64,000 nt of DNA from Lacinutrix jangbogonensis (lineage in GTDB: Bacteria > Bacteroidota > Bacteroidia > Flavobacteriales > Flavobacteriaceae), in contig NZ_JSWF01000017.1 of NCBI RefSeq assembly GCF_000797445.1, forward strand, positions 62,001 through 126,000, given 5' to 3'. Made by a program: the position numbers and the translations under genes. Below the pieces are notes generated by a model. It searched no databases, was not told where the DNA came from, and saw only the letters and a list, made by a program, of their open reading frames with translations. Shown here piece after piece: positions 1 through 7,421 of this stretch. Each line of letters starts with the position of its first letter. Within the stretch, counting starts at the first letter, position 1.

Positions 1-244
1 GAAACGTTTTTAATGTATCTAATAATAAACGTGCAGGAATTGCAACACTTCCTATGCTATCGCTCTCTATATCTAATTTTGAAGACATAGTCGTTTCTAA
101 ATCACTAGCCGAAACGGTGAGTGCATTATTATCGATATCGAAAAGAAAATTATCTAAAATGGGTAAAGTATTAGAGCTGTTTATTACACCTCCTAATACT
201 TGTAATTGCTTTAGTAAATATGTGCTTGATACTATAAATTTCAT
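1..244 (-). CDS. dnaN: DNA polymerase III sliding clamp (beta subunit), N-terminal part
   Basis: This is the first 81 codons of the replication processivity clamp, cut by the window edge. The minus-strand ATG is at 242-244 and the frame is open to base 1. The protein begins MKFIVSSTYLLKQLQVLGGV and continues with SNTLPILDNFLF and LTVSASDLET, the typical beta-clamp domain I pattern of an initial strand, a helix and the 'TLPIL' and 'ATDLE'-like segments. The clamp encircles DNA and tethers the replicative polymerase. It lies downstream of the gldFG gene on the same strand with a 167-base gap, so it probably has its own promoter. The antisense frame across it has no recognisable product. Confidence 0.93.
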   Translation of the reverse strand, partial: MKFIVSSTYLLKQLQVLGGVINSSNTLPILDNFLFDIDNNALTVSASDLETTMSSKLDIESDSIGSVAIPARLLLDTLKTF

Positions 245-326
245 CTTATTTATATGGTATTATGGTCTGTGTTATCATTTTGAGCGTGCTATTTTAAATC
301 AAAAAATAACAAACCTGAGTTTAATA

Positions 327-334
327 CAAATATA
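327..334 (-). promoter_or_regulatory. candidate -7 promoter element for dnaN
   Basis: Read on the minus strand this is TATATTTG, an exact match to the Bacteroidota -7 consensus TAnnTTTG, 83 bases upstream of the dnaN start codon. A TTTG lies about 24 bases further upstream, slightly beyond the usual 17-23 spacing. This is a motif match only. Confidence 0.35.
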
Positions 335-411
335 GAGTTTAACAGTCAAAATCTGAAACAAACTTATTAACAGTTTATTCCTTTGGGATCTATAAAAAAA
401 GGAATCACTTT

Positions 412-2805
412 TTATACTTTTTTAGCGTATTTTTTCTTTCTTAAAAAGTTGAAAACAAAGCCAAACAAGCCTAAAAGCAATAAAGGTAATACAATATTTA
501 TGACTTGCCATTTTGTTTTCTCTTTTGCAATTTTTGCTTGATCTAAGAACGCTACTTTTACTTCCTTGCTACGAATGTTTATAAGTCCGTCGTCATCCAA
601 TAGATAGTTCACTGCATTAAGTAAAAATTCCTTGTTCCCATAAGTTTCTTTAGTCCATTTATCGAAGCCCAAAGTGGTCGGTCTGCCCTTATCTAAATCG
701 TTTTTAATAACGTCTCCATCGGCGATAATAATCATTTTGGTATCAGCACTTTTTGTCTTATCATTTTCAAGCTTAAGCGGTTTTACGCGATTGTTATAAA
801 CCGAAGTAAATTCACCTTCTAACAGTACAGCAAGATTCTGTCTGTCTTTAGTGAAAAGCTTTGAGTCGGGCTCTTGTAATGCAAAGCTTAAACTTATTTC
901 TTTAGGCGTACCTTCTAAACGACTTGGCTTATCACTTTTAAGTAGAATAGTTTTCTTAATATCGTTTTTAAGTGTGTCTATTTGGTTGGCAAAATCGAAC
1001 TTTACAAAGTTTATGTTGTTAGTAATTGGATGTTGAACATCGCTTAAAGCTAAAGGCGAATAAGGCCATAAAAAGTGTTGTAATTTTAAACTTTCATCTT
1101 GTCCAGTTTCTAAGGTGATTCTGCCAATGTTCTGACTCTTAACACTTGTGAGTAAAGGATTAATACGTGCTCCATATTTAAAAAAGAAGTTTGTTAAGTT
1201 TAAATCACGAGGTATTGCAACATTCTTACCTTCAGGATTAAATAAACTATCCTTTTCCATGTTTATTTTATCTATTAACCACATGCTTTTTCCACCATTC
1301 ATGGTGTATTGATCGAGAACATATTTCTCTTCTTCAGAAAAAGCTTCTGTTGGTTTTGCAGCAATTATTAAATCGTAAGTATTTAATGATTTTGATGCTT
1401 TTTGAGGGTTTGTGGCTACGCTATCCAAAGTAAAAGGAGCAATGTAATAGTATTGACCAAGGGTTTTTACAAAGTCAAATATATATTTATCGTCTAATTC
1501 AGAATTCCCTTTTAAAATGGCGATTTTTCTACGTTTAGGATTTACCAATTTACTTAAACCATCTGCAAAAGCATATTCTAAATGTTGAACGGAATTAGTA
1601 ACTGTTTCTTGCTGATTGGCATTAACTTTATATTTAACTAAAGGAATATCTACCGTTTGATTGTTATAACTCGCCAAAGCCCAAGGAATAATAACACGTT
1701 GCGATTGCGTTCCGTTTTCTTGAACACTTAATTGCATAGGTGTTAAGCCACGTTCTGTAAGCTGAGCAATATTGCGATCGCGAGTTGCTAAGTCTTCTAT
1801 AGGATTTATAAAATTGAATTTTATACTACCATTATAGGCCGAAAATTCCTCAAGTAACTGCTTTATTTCGGTTTGCAGTCTTCTATATTCTGCAGGAAAA
1901 TCGTCACCTTCTAAAAACACATCAATTAGAATTGGCGAATCAACATCTTTAACAATATTTAAAGACGCTTCATTTAATGTATAACGACTATCTGAAGTTA
2001 AATCGAAACGTTGATATAATGAAGAGCTAGTAACATTAAATACAACTAATAGTATGGGTAGAATAGCAAGATGTAGCCACTTTATAGGTTGAGAGCCTTC
2101 TGCATTAATACGTTTAACAGTAAGGAATATAAAGAAAACGGTTACACTTAAAAAGTATAGAATGTCTCGCGTATCTAAAACACCACGACTCATACTTTTA
2201 TAGTGTGAAGCCATACCAATTTGTTCTACGAAACGTCCTAAAGCATCTGCTAAACCTTCAAAACCTATATAAAAAAGGAAACATAAAAAGACAGCAATTA
2301 TAAAAGCTACAATTTGATTATCGCTTAAAGTAGAAGAGAAGATTCCAATTGAAGTATAGGCTGCTATTAAAAATAACAATCCAAAATACGAGCCTAAAGT
2401 ACTACCAACATCTAGATTACCAATAGGTTTCCCTAATTGATTAACAGTGTAAACATAGAGTAGTGTCGGTATTAGCGCTAAAACGATAAGTAAAAAGGCA
2501 CCTAAATATTTACCAAGTACAATTTGTAAATGTGATATGGGTTTGGTTAATAACAACTCTAAAGTACCTTGCTTTTTCTCGTCGCTAAAACTACGCATAG
2601 TAACTGCTGGAATTAGGAAAATAAGAATCCAAGGCGCCAATAGGAAAAATGAAGAAAGATCTGAAAAACCGTAGTCCAAAATATTAAATTCACCTTTGAA
2701 CAGCCATAAAAATAGACCATTTAATAGCAGGAATATCGCTATTACCAAATATCCAATTGGTGATGCGAAAAAGGAATTTATTTCTTTTTTTAAAAGTGCA
2801 AACAT
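412..2805 (-). CDS. gldFG: GldF-GldG fusion: gliding motility ABC transporter permease plus substrate-binding-like subunit
   Basis: This 797-residue protein covers what are two genes in Flavobacterium johnsoniae. Residues 1 to about 233 are GldF-like, an ABC-2 permease with about six membrane helices and the segment TMRSFSDEKKQGTLELLLTK. From about residue 240 it is GldG-like: one membrane segment (about 243-258), a long exported ABC-associated domain (FDLTSDSRYTLNEAS, then LLIDVFLEGD-type strands) and a C-terminal membrane anchor (about 768-788) followed by a basic tail. No stop or internal restart is visible at the junction. GldA, F and G form an ABC transporter needed for gliding in F. johnsoniae. 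The gene follows an SDR gene by 13 bases and precedes dnaN. The fold assignment is strong; the transported substrate is unknown. Confidence 0.9.
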   Translation of the reverse strand: MFALLKKEINSFFASPIGYLVIAIFLLLNGLFLWLFKGEFNILDYGFSDLSSFFLLAPWILIFLIPAVTMRSFSDEKKQGTLELLLTKPISHLQIVLGKYLGAFLLIVLALIPTLLYVYTVNQLGKPIGNLDVGSTLGSYFGLLFLIAAYTSIGIFSSTLSDNQIVAFIIAVFLCFLFYIGFEGLADALGRFVEQIGMASHYKSMSRGVLDTRDILYFLSVTVFFIFLTVKRINAEGSQPIKWLHLAILPILLVVFNVTSSSLYQRFDLTSDSRYTLNEASLNIVKDVDSPILIDVFLEGDDFPAEYRRLQTEIKQLLEEFSAYNGSIKFNFINPIEDLATRDRNIAQLTERGLTPMQLSVQENGTQSQRVIIPWALASYNNQTVDIPLVKYKVNANQQETVTNSVQHLEYAFADGLSKLVNPKRRKIAILKGNSELDDKYIFDFVKTLGQYYYIAPFTLDSVATNPQKASKSLNTYDLIIAAKPTEAFSEEEKYVLDQYTMNGGKSMWLIDKINMEKDSLFNPEGKNVAIPRDLNLTNFFFKYGARINPLLTSVKSQNIGRITLETGQDESLKLQHFLWPYSPLALSDVQHPITNNINFVKFDFANQIDTLKNDIKKTILLKSDKPSRLEGTPKEISLSFALQEPDSKLFTKDRQNLAVLLEGEFTSVYNNRVKPLKLENDKTKSADTKMIIIADGDVIKNDLDKGRPTTLGFDKWTKETYGNKEFLLNAVNYLLDDDGLINIRSKEVKVAFLDQAKIAKEKTKWQVINIVLPLLLLGLFGFVFNFLRKKKYAKKV

Positions 2806-2818
2806 TAATTATATAGTA

Positions 2819-3613
2819 TTATGTGACGCTTAATTTTGTTATCATTCTAGATAAAACTTTAGGAAAAAACCGTTTAGTATAAACGGCAAGTTTTTCCTTA
2901 AAACCAGCAATATAGACTTCTTGTCTCTTTTTTAGGATTGCTTTAGCCATTAATTTAGCAAAATAATCTGGTGCAATACCATTTTTTGTTGCTTTATCCA
3001 TAATCTGCTGTGCAGTGCCATCACCAGTTAACGCATTGATTGAGACATTAGTATTAACAAAGCCAGGACAAACTAAAGTTACAGTGATATTATCCTTATA
3101 GAGTTCAGCTCTTAAGCTATCAAAAAAACCATGTAAAGCATGTTTGCTAGCGGCATAACTAGATCTCAACGGTGTGCCTATTTTACCAACGATACTTGTG
3201 GTTACTACAACTTGACCAGATTGATTTTTAATAAAATGTGGTAGCATCAATTTTGTTAAAGCGATGGTTCCTAAATAATTAATATCTATCAAGCGTTTAT
3301 CGACAGCAATTGCAGTGTCTTTTGCTAATTCACGTTGGCTAATACCTCCATTATTAACTAAAATATCAATTTTCCCAAAAAATGAAATTGCATTATCCAC
3401 TTTTGGTTTTAAGTTATTATAATCTTCTAAATCTAAAGGGATTAATTTTACTTTTTCTGAATTTTCACAGAGCTTCTTTACCGTTTTCAAAGCCTTAAGG
3501 TTTCTTGAAGATAAAATAACGTTAGCACCTTGTTTCGAGAGTTCAATAGCTAAATGTTTTCCTATACCAGAAGAAGCACCAGTTATCCAAACAACTTTAT
3601 TAGTAAAACTCAT
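2819..3613 (-). CDS. SDR family oxidoreductase
   Basis: This 264-residue classical short-chain dehydrogenase has the cofactor motif TGASSGIG at residues 11-18, NNGG near 88-90, a catalytic Ser near 140, and Tyr153 and Lys157 in YAASK. An Asn near 112 would complete the usual tetrad. The length (about 250-270) is typical, and the N-terminal arrangement fits NAD(P)H use. The C-terminal 40 residues carry a basic, hydrophobic stretch (FKEKLAVYTKRFFPKVL) like that of DHRS7/retinol-dehydrogenase-like SDRs, suggesting a lipid-like substrate, which is inference. It sits 11 bases after the ABM gene and 13 bases before gldFG, so the three are probably co-transcribed. Confidence 0.9.
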   Translation of the reverse strand: MSFTNKVVWITGASSGIGKHLAIELSKQGANVILSSRNLKALKTVKKLCENSEKVKLIPLDLEDYNNLKPKVDNAISFFGKIDILVNNGGISQRELAKDTAIAVDKRLIDINYLGTIALTKLMLPHFIKNQSGQVVVTTSIVGKIGTPLRSSYAASKHALHGFFDSLRAELYKDNITVTLVCPGFVNTNVSINALTGDGTAQQIMDKATKNGIAPDYFAKLMAKAILKKRQEVYIAGFKEKLAVYTKRFFPKVLSRMITKLSVT

Positions 3614-3624
3614 AGTTTAATACT

Positions 3625-3924
3625 TTATGATCCCAAACTCACCAATTTATCTACACTCCAAGCTTCAGGCTTCGCATTAAACATTGGTTTTGTTTGTGCC
3701 CAAATACCTTTAAACAAATCAGAATGTCTGTAATTATTTAAATCGGCTTCGGCGTTCCAATAAGAATATGTGAAAAAGATATTTGTATTGTGTTTATCAC
3801 GATATAATTCAAGAAACTGGCAACCTTCAAAATTGCGAATCTTATCTTTTACCGTTTCAAAATTTGCAAGAAATTGTTCTATGTTTTCTTCAGCAAAACT
3901 CATTTTTACAATTCTTACAAACAT
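3625..3924 (-). CDS. antibiotic biosynthesis monooxygenase (ABM) domain protein
   Basis: This 99-residue single-domain protein matches the dimeric alpha+beta barrel ABM family. It starts MFVRIVKMSFAEENIEQFL, continues with FEGCQFLELYRDKHN and FFTYSYWNAEADLNNYRHSD, and ends in a Trp/Lys-containing strand. Relatives include quinol monooxygenases and many small proteins of unknown substrate. The domain usually acts as a dimer and needs no metal. It leads a likely three-gene transcript with the SDR and gldFG genes. A decayed dispersed repeat lies 16 bases upstream of its start. The family is clear; the reaction is not. Confidence 0.8.
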   Translation of the reverse strand: MFVRIVKMSFAEENIEQFLANFETVKDKIRNFEGCQFLELYRDKHNTNIFFTYSYWNAEADLNNYRHSDLFKGIWAQTKPMFNAKPEAWSVDKLVSLGS

Positions 3925-3939
3925 TTTTTTATTTTAGTT

Positions 3940-3968
3940 GTCAGTCTGAGTACAGTCTAAGACCTTTT
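3940..3968. repeat. dispersed repeat of the GTCACACTGAG type, decayed copy
   Basis: The segment GTCAGTCTGAGTACAGTC resembles those at 6178 (GTCACACTGAGCACAGTC) and, on the other strand, near 31517. It lies 16 bases upstream of the ABM gene start. It has no coding potential. Confidence 0.55.
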
Positions 3969-4011
3969 AATTTATTATTTTAAAGTATTTAAAATGCACT
4001 CATTACGATAT

Positions 4012-4845
4012 TTATTTCAAGAAATTAATAGAAACGGTATCTCTAAGTCTCAAGCCCATTAAATTACTCGCTCCACCAACGTTACCCGTATTACCCTTAT
4101 AAATAGCAATTTCTAAATAGTTAGACGAATTAAAAACCACCAATCCACGACCTTCGTCATTTCTTAACTCTTCAGCAGTTTTAAAATTTACAATGTCACT
4201 ATATTTTGCGTGTATTTTTTTAAACTTATGGTTTCTTGCCGACACTTCAAAAGCGCGCCCTTTTTGCACAGTTTCAAAAAACGATTTTTTTATATTGGTG
4301 ACCACATTGCCATAATTATCAACATAAATAATGCTGCCTATAATTTGTGTTTTTTCATCGTTAACATAAGGTTCTAGGTTTTTTATAGGTTTAATCGTTC
4401 TAATACTTTTGCCTATAACACCTAAAGTGCCACCACGAGCAATGTGGCAAGCCACTTTTACAAAAACATCAAGGACAGGGAAACTGGTTTCAATCTTATC
4501 GTGAATGTTAATTTCTACAATCTGTTTCGGAGAAATTTCTGCACAAATCATACTCATAATCCCATTATTAGCACACACAAAAAAATGACCATCCAATTCA
4601 ATGACAATATGTTTGTTTTCTTCGTTAATTTCAGAATCAATACCAATAATATGTATGGTGCCATCTGGAAAGCTACTATATGCATTTTGTATAATATAAG
4701 CGGCTTCAGGAATGTTAAATGGAGAAACAGAATGTGAGATATCAACAATTTTAACTTCAGGCATTTCGCTGTAAATAGCGCCTTTAGTAGCACCAGCAAA
4801 GTGATCTTTCTCACCAAAGTCTGTTGTTAGAGTGATGATTGCCAT
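4012..4845 (-). CDS. SAM hydrolase / SAM hydroxide adenosyltransferase family (DUF62)
   Basis: This 277-residue protein belongs to the family of SAM-dependent fluorinase/chlorinase homologues. Its N-terminal segment AIITLTTDFGEKDHFAGATK carries the SAM-binding 'TDFG' and the Asp region. Family-typical segments VDISHSVSPFNIPEAAYII, FVCANNGIMSM and IIYVDNYGNVVTNI follow. Non-halogenase members hydrolyse S-adenosylmethionine to adenosine and methionine using water. Length is typical (about 260-280). It is divergent from phoH with 120 bases between the starts. A minus-strand TAGATTTG at 4919-4926 could be its promoter -7 element. Halogenase activity is unlikely in this setting. Confidence 0.85.
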   Translation of the reverse strand: MAIITLTTDFGEKDHFAGATKGAIYSEMPEVKIVDISHSVSPFNIPEAAYIIQNAYSSFPDGTIHIIGIDSEINEENKHIVIELDGHFFVCANNGIMSMICAEISPKQIVEINIHDKIETSFPVLDVFVKVACHIARGGTLGVIGKSIRTIKPIKNLEPYVNDEKTQIIGSIIYVDNYGNVVTNIKKSFFETVQKGRAFEVSARNHKFKKIHAKYSDIVNFKTAEELRNDEGRGLVVFNSSNYLEIAIYKGNTGNVGGASNLMGLRLRDTVSINFLK

Positions 4846-4965
4846 TTATAATTGTTGATAGTTTTTTAATTAACTGTGTTTTATTAACGCAGCAATTTGT
4901 TAAGTTAGTAACGCGGAACAAATCTAATGAAATAGAATAAATAATTTACCTAAAACAGCTGCCAT

Positions 4966-5922
4966 TTGAACGAAATAATAATTCTACTTGAAGAAATCAC
5001 TCCAAAAGAATTTTTTGGACCAGGAAACGAAAATATTAAACTATTAAAAAAGCACTTCCCTAAATTAAAAATTGTAGCAAGAGGTAATCAAATAAAAGCC
5101 TTTGGAGAAGAAGAACTTTTAGACGCGTTTAATAGAAAACTCAAAATGTTACTCAAGCATTTTACTAAACACAAAAAATTAGACGAAAATGCCATCGAGC
5201 GCGTATTAACAAGCAGTACGAGCGACGATTATACTACCACTGCAAAAAGTGGAGAAACAATAGTTCATGGTGTAAATGGGAAATTAATAAAAGCCCAAAC
5301 TGCTAATCAGCGTAAATTGGTAGATCTCATGCGTAAAAACGATATGGTTTTTGCTATTGGTCCAGCAGGAACCGGAAAAACCTATACAGGAGTCGCATTA
5401 GCAGTAAAAGCATTAAAAAATAAAGAAGTAAAGCGTATTATTTTAACGCGACCAGCAGTAGAAGCAGGTGAGAATTTAGGTTTCCTTCCTGGAGACTTAA
5501 AGGAGAAACTTGATCCGTACATGCAACCATTATACGATGCATTACGAGACATGATTGCACCCGAAAAATTAACACAATACATCGAAAATGGAACCATTCA
5601 AATTGCACCTTTGGCTTTTATGCGTGGTCGAACTTTAGATAATGCTTTTGTTATTTTAGACGAAGGACAAAACACCACGCACGCACAAATGAAAATGTTT
5701 TTAACGCGTATGGGAAAAAACGCGAAGTTTTTACTAACAGGTGATCCAGGACAAATAGACTTGCCACGTCGTACCGTTTCTGGTCTTAAAGAAGCGCTAT
5801 TGGTTTTAAAAGATGTTGAAGGCATTGGCATGGTTTTCCTTGATGATAAAGATGTTGTGAGACATAAATTAGTTAAGGCTGTAATTGCTGCCTATAGAAA
5901 TATTGAAAATATTGAAGCATAA
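4966..5922 (+). CDS. phoH: PhoH family ATPase
   Basis: This 318-residue PhoH-type protein has a Walker A motif GPAGTGKT (residues 132-139), a Walker B segment with ILDEGQN near residue 230, and LLTGDPGQIDLP. The N-terminal part (residues 1-95) is the small RNA-binding-like domain typical of PhoH/YbeZ proteins. YbeZ-type PhoH acts with YbeY in RNA/ribosome maintenance in other bacteria. The best start is TTG at 4966, giving MNEIIILLEEITPKEFFGPG, which matches the expected beginning; no suitable ATG lies nearby. It is divergent from the DUF62 gene and followed by purC after a repeat-bearing gap. Confidence 0.93.
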   Translation: MNEIIILLEEITPKEFFGPGNENIKLLKKHFPKLKIVARGNQIKAFGEEELLDAFNRKLKMLLKHFTKHKKLDENAIERVLTSSTSDDYTTTAKSGETIVHGVNGKLIKAQTANQRKLVDLMRKNDMVFAIGPAGTGKTYTGVALAVKALKNKEVKRIILTRPAVEAGENLGFLPGDLKEKLDPYMQPLYDALRDMIAPEKLTQYIENGTIQIAPLAFMRGRTLDNAFVILDEGQNTTHAQMKMFLTRMGKNAKFLLTGDPGQIDLPRRTVSGLKEALLVLKDVEGIGMVFLDDKDVVRHKLVKAVIAAYRNIENIEA

Positions 5923-5935
5923 ATTTTTTTGGAGC

Positions 5936-6003
5936 CAGGAACCTGCTTTCGGCAGTCGCTCTCTACGAGGAGCTTCAACAAAGCCTCAATCAGGGCTAAA
6001 GCA
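5936..6003. repeat. dispersed repeat family A, copy 1
   Basis: The core at 5954-5982 matches 28 of 29 bases at 17702-17730 (AGTCGCTCTCT, then A or G, then CGAGGAGCTTCAACAAA). Flanks are partly alike (GCTTTCGGC against GCTCTCGCG). It lies just after the phoH stop. There is no open frame of note. Confidence 0.75.
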
Positions 6004-6143
6004 ACATAACTAAAAACAAAATTGATTTTAAATTGAAACGTTATTGCTAATCACTTTTTTGTGATGTGACAATTGTATTAACAAGGAACAGGTTCTCACG
6101 TCGTTTCTCTCCTTATAATGATATTAAATTTAAAATTTATCAA

Positions 6144-6151
6144 TATTTTTG
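6144..6151 (+). promoter_or_regulatory. candidate -7 promoter element for purC
   Basis: TATTTTTG followed by CAC matches TAnnTTTG, 67 bases upstream of the purC ATG. No convincing -33 TTG is seen at the usual spacing. Confidence 0.35.
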
Positions 6152-6177
6152 CACTTTCAATTTAACATAACTTATTG

Positions 6178-6206
6178 TCACACTGAGCACAGTCAAAATG
6201 CTAAGT
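6178..6206. repeat. dispersed repeat of the GTCACACTGAG type
   Basis: GTCACACTGAGCACAGTC followed by AAAATGC resembles the segment at 3940 and the inverted one at 31494-31517. It ends 12 bases before the purC start codon, so it would lie in the purC leader. Confidence 0.6.
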
Positions 6207-6218
6207 ACTAAATAACAA

Positions 6219-7169
6219 ATGAGCAACACAATAACAGATTCAAATTTCAACTTTACCGGACAAAAAAGCGTTTATAAAGGAAAAGTGAGAGCAGTATATA
6301 ATATCAACGATAAAGAATTGGTAATGGTAGCAACAGATAGGCTTAGTGCTTTTGATGTGGTAATGCCAAAAGGAATTCCGTTTAAAGGGCAAATACTAAA
6401 CCAGATTGCCACAAAATTTATGGCGCAAACGGAAGATATTGTACCAAATTGGCTAACAGCCACACCAGATCCAAATGTTGCAGTTGGTCATTTATGCACA
6501 CCATTTAAAGTTGAAATGGTTATTCGTGGTTACATGTCTGGTCATGCAGCACGAGAATACAAAGCAGGAAGACGATTACTTTGCGGAGTAGCAATGCCAG
6601 AAGGCATGAAAGAAAACGACATTTTTCCTTCGCCAATAATTACTCCGGCTACAAAAGCAGAAATGGGAGACCATGACGAGGATATTTCTCGCAAAGACAT
6701 TATTAAAAAAGGAGTAGTTAGCGAAGTAGATTATCTTGTTTTAGAAGAGTATACACGTAAACTATTTCAACGTGGAACAGAAATAGCAGCTTCTCGAGGC
6801 TTAATTTTAGTAGATACTAAATACGAATTTGGAAAAACTAAAGAAGGGAAAATTGTATTGATTGATGAAATCCACACGCCGGATTCTTCACGTTATTTCT
6901 ATGCAGATGGTTATCAAGACCGTCAAGATAGAGGTGAAGAGCAAAAACAACTTTCAAAAGAGTTTGTGCGTCAATGGTTAATTGCTAATGATTTCCAAGG
7001 CTTAGAAGGACAAACGGTTCCTTTTATGAGTGACGAATACATTACTACTGTTAGTGAACGTTATATAGAATTATACGAGAATATTATGGGAGAAAAATTT
7101 GTTAAGGCAGATGTTTCTAATATTGATAAAAGGATTGAAGACAATGTAGAAGCGTATTTAGCTAAATAA
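6219..7169 (+). CDS. purC: phosphoribosylaminoimidazole-succinocarboxamide synthase
   Basis: SAICAR synthetase is a step of de novo purine synthesis, joining aspartate to CAIR with ATP. The 316-residue length is that of the longer Bacteroidota/eukaryote-like form. Visible family segments are [60 protein letters not shown] and [16 protein letters not shown]. The last two bind metal-ATP and form the active-site strand. The ATG at 6219 gives the usual N-terminus. A strong hairpin-T terminator follows 20 bases after the stop, so the gene is probably monocistronic or the last in a transcript from phoH. Confidence 0.96.
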   Translation: MSNTITDSNFNFTGQKSVYKGKVRAVYNINDKELVMVATDRLSAFDVVMPKGIPFKGQILNQIATKFMAQTEDIVPNWLTATPDPNVAVGHLCTPFKVEMVIRGYMSGHAAREYKAGRRLLCGVAMPEGMKENDIFPSPIITPATKAEMGDHDEDISRKDIIKKGVVSEVDYLVLEEYTRKLFQRGTEIAASRGLILVDTKYEFGKTKEGKIVLIDEIHTPDSSRYFYADGYQDRQDRGEEQKQLSKEFVRQWLIANDFQGLEGQTVPFMSDEYITTVSERYIELYENIMGEKFVKADVSNIDKRIEDNVEAYLAK

Positions 7170-7188
7170 ATATCTATACTTATTAAAT

Positions 7189-7225
7189 AAAAAACCTCAC
7201 CTGTTTAAAATGGGTGAGGTTTTTT
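7189..7225 (+). terminator. rho-independent terminator of purC
   Basis: The stem is ACCTCACC (to 7201) pairing with GGGTGAGGT (from 7212), flanked by an A-run and followed by TTTTTT. It starts 20 bases after the purC stop. Confidence 0.85.
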
Positions 7226-7234
7226 ATTTGAATT

Positions 7235-7258
7235 CATCAACAGTAACTACTGTTGATG
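7235..7258. other. perfect short inverted repeat after the purC terminator
   Basis: CATCAACAGT and ACTGTTGATG flank a 4-base loop. There is no strong T-tract, so it may be a secondary hairpin or protein-binding site between purC and the protease terminator. Confidence 0.5.
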
Positions 7259-7356
7259 CTTTATTTTAGTAAGCTTTATAGCAATTGTACCAATTGCTTT
7301 TCGTGACTTATTTTTTTCTAGATATTTAGTTTTCTTTAATGCATTATGAATATTAA

Positions 7357-7389
7357 CAAAAAAGGATTCCAAAATTGGAATCCTTTTTT
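7357..7389 (-). terminator. rho-independent terminator of the M43 protease gene
   Basis: AAAAAAGGATTCC and GGAATCCTTTTTT form a near-perfect stem around AAAATT. On the minus strand it ends in a T-run 33 bases after the protease stop codon. It is symmetrical, so it may work both ways. Confidence 0.8.
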
Positions 7390-7421
7390 CTATAAAAAAA
7401 ACATATAATTTGTTAAATATT

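Noticed and set aside
54-335. Plus-strand frame over the dnaN start
   Set aside because: It is antisense to dnaN, which is clearly recognised on the other strand.
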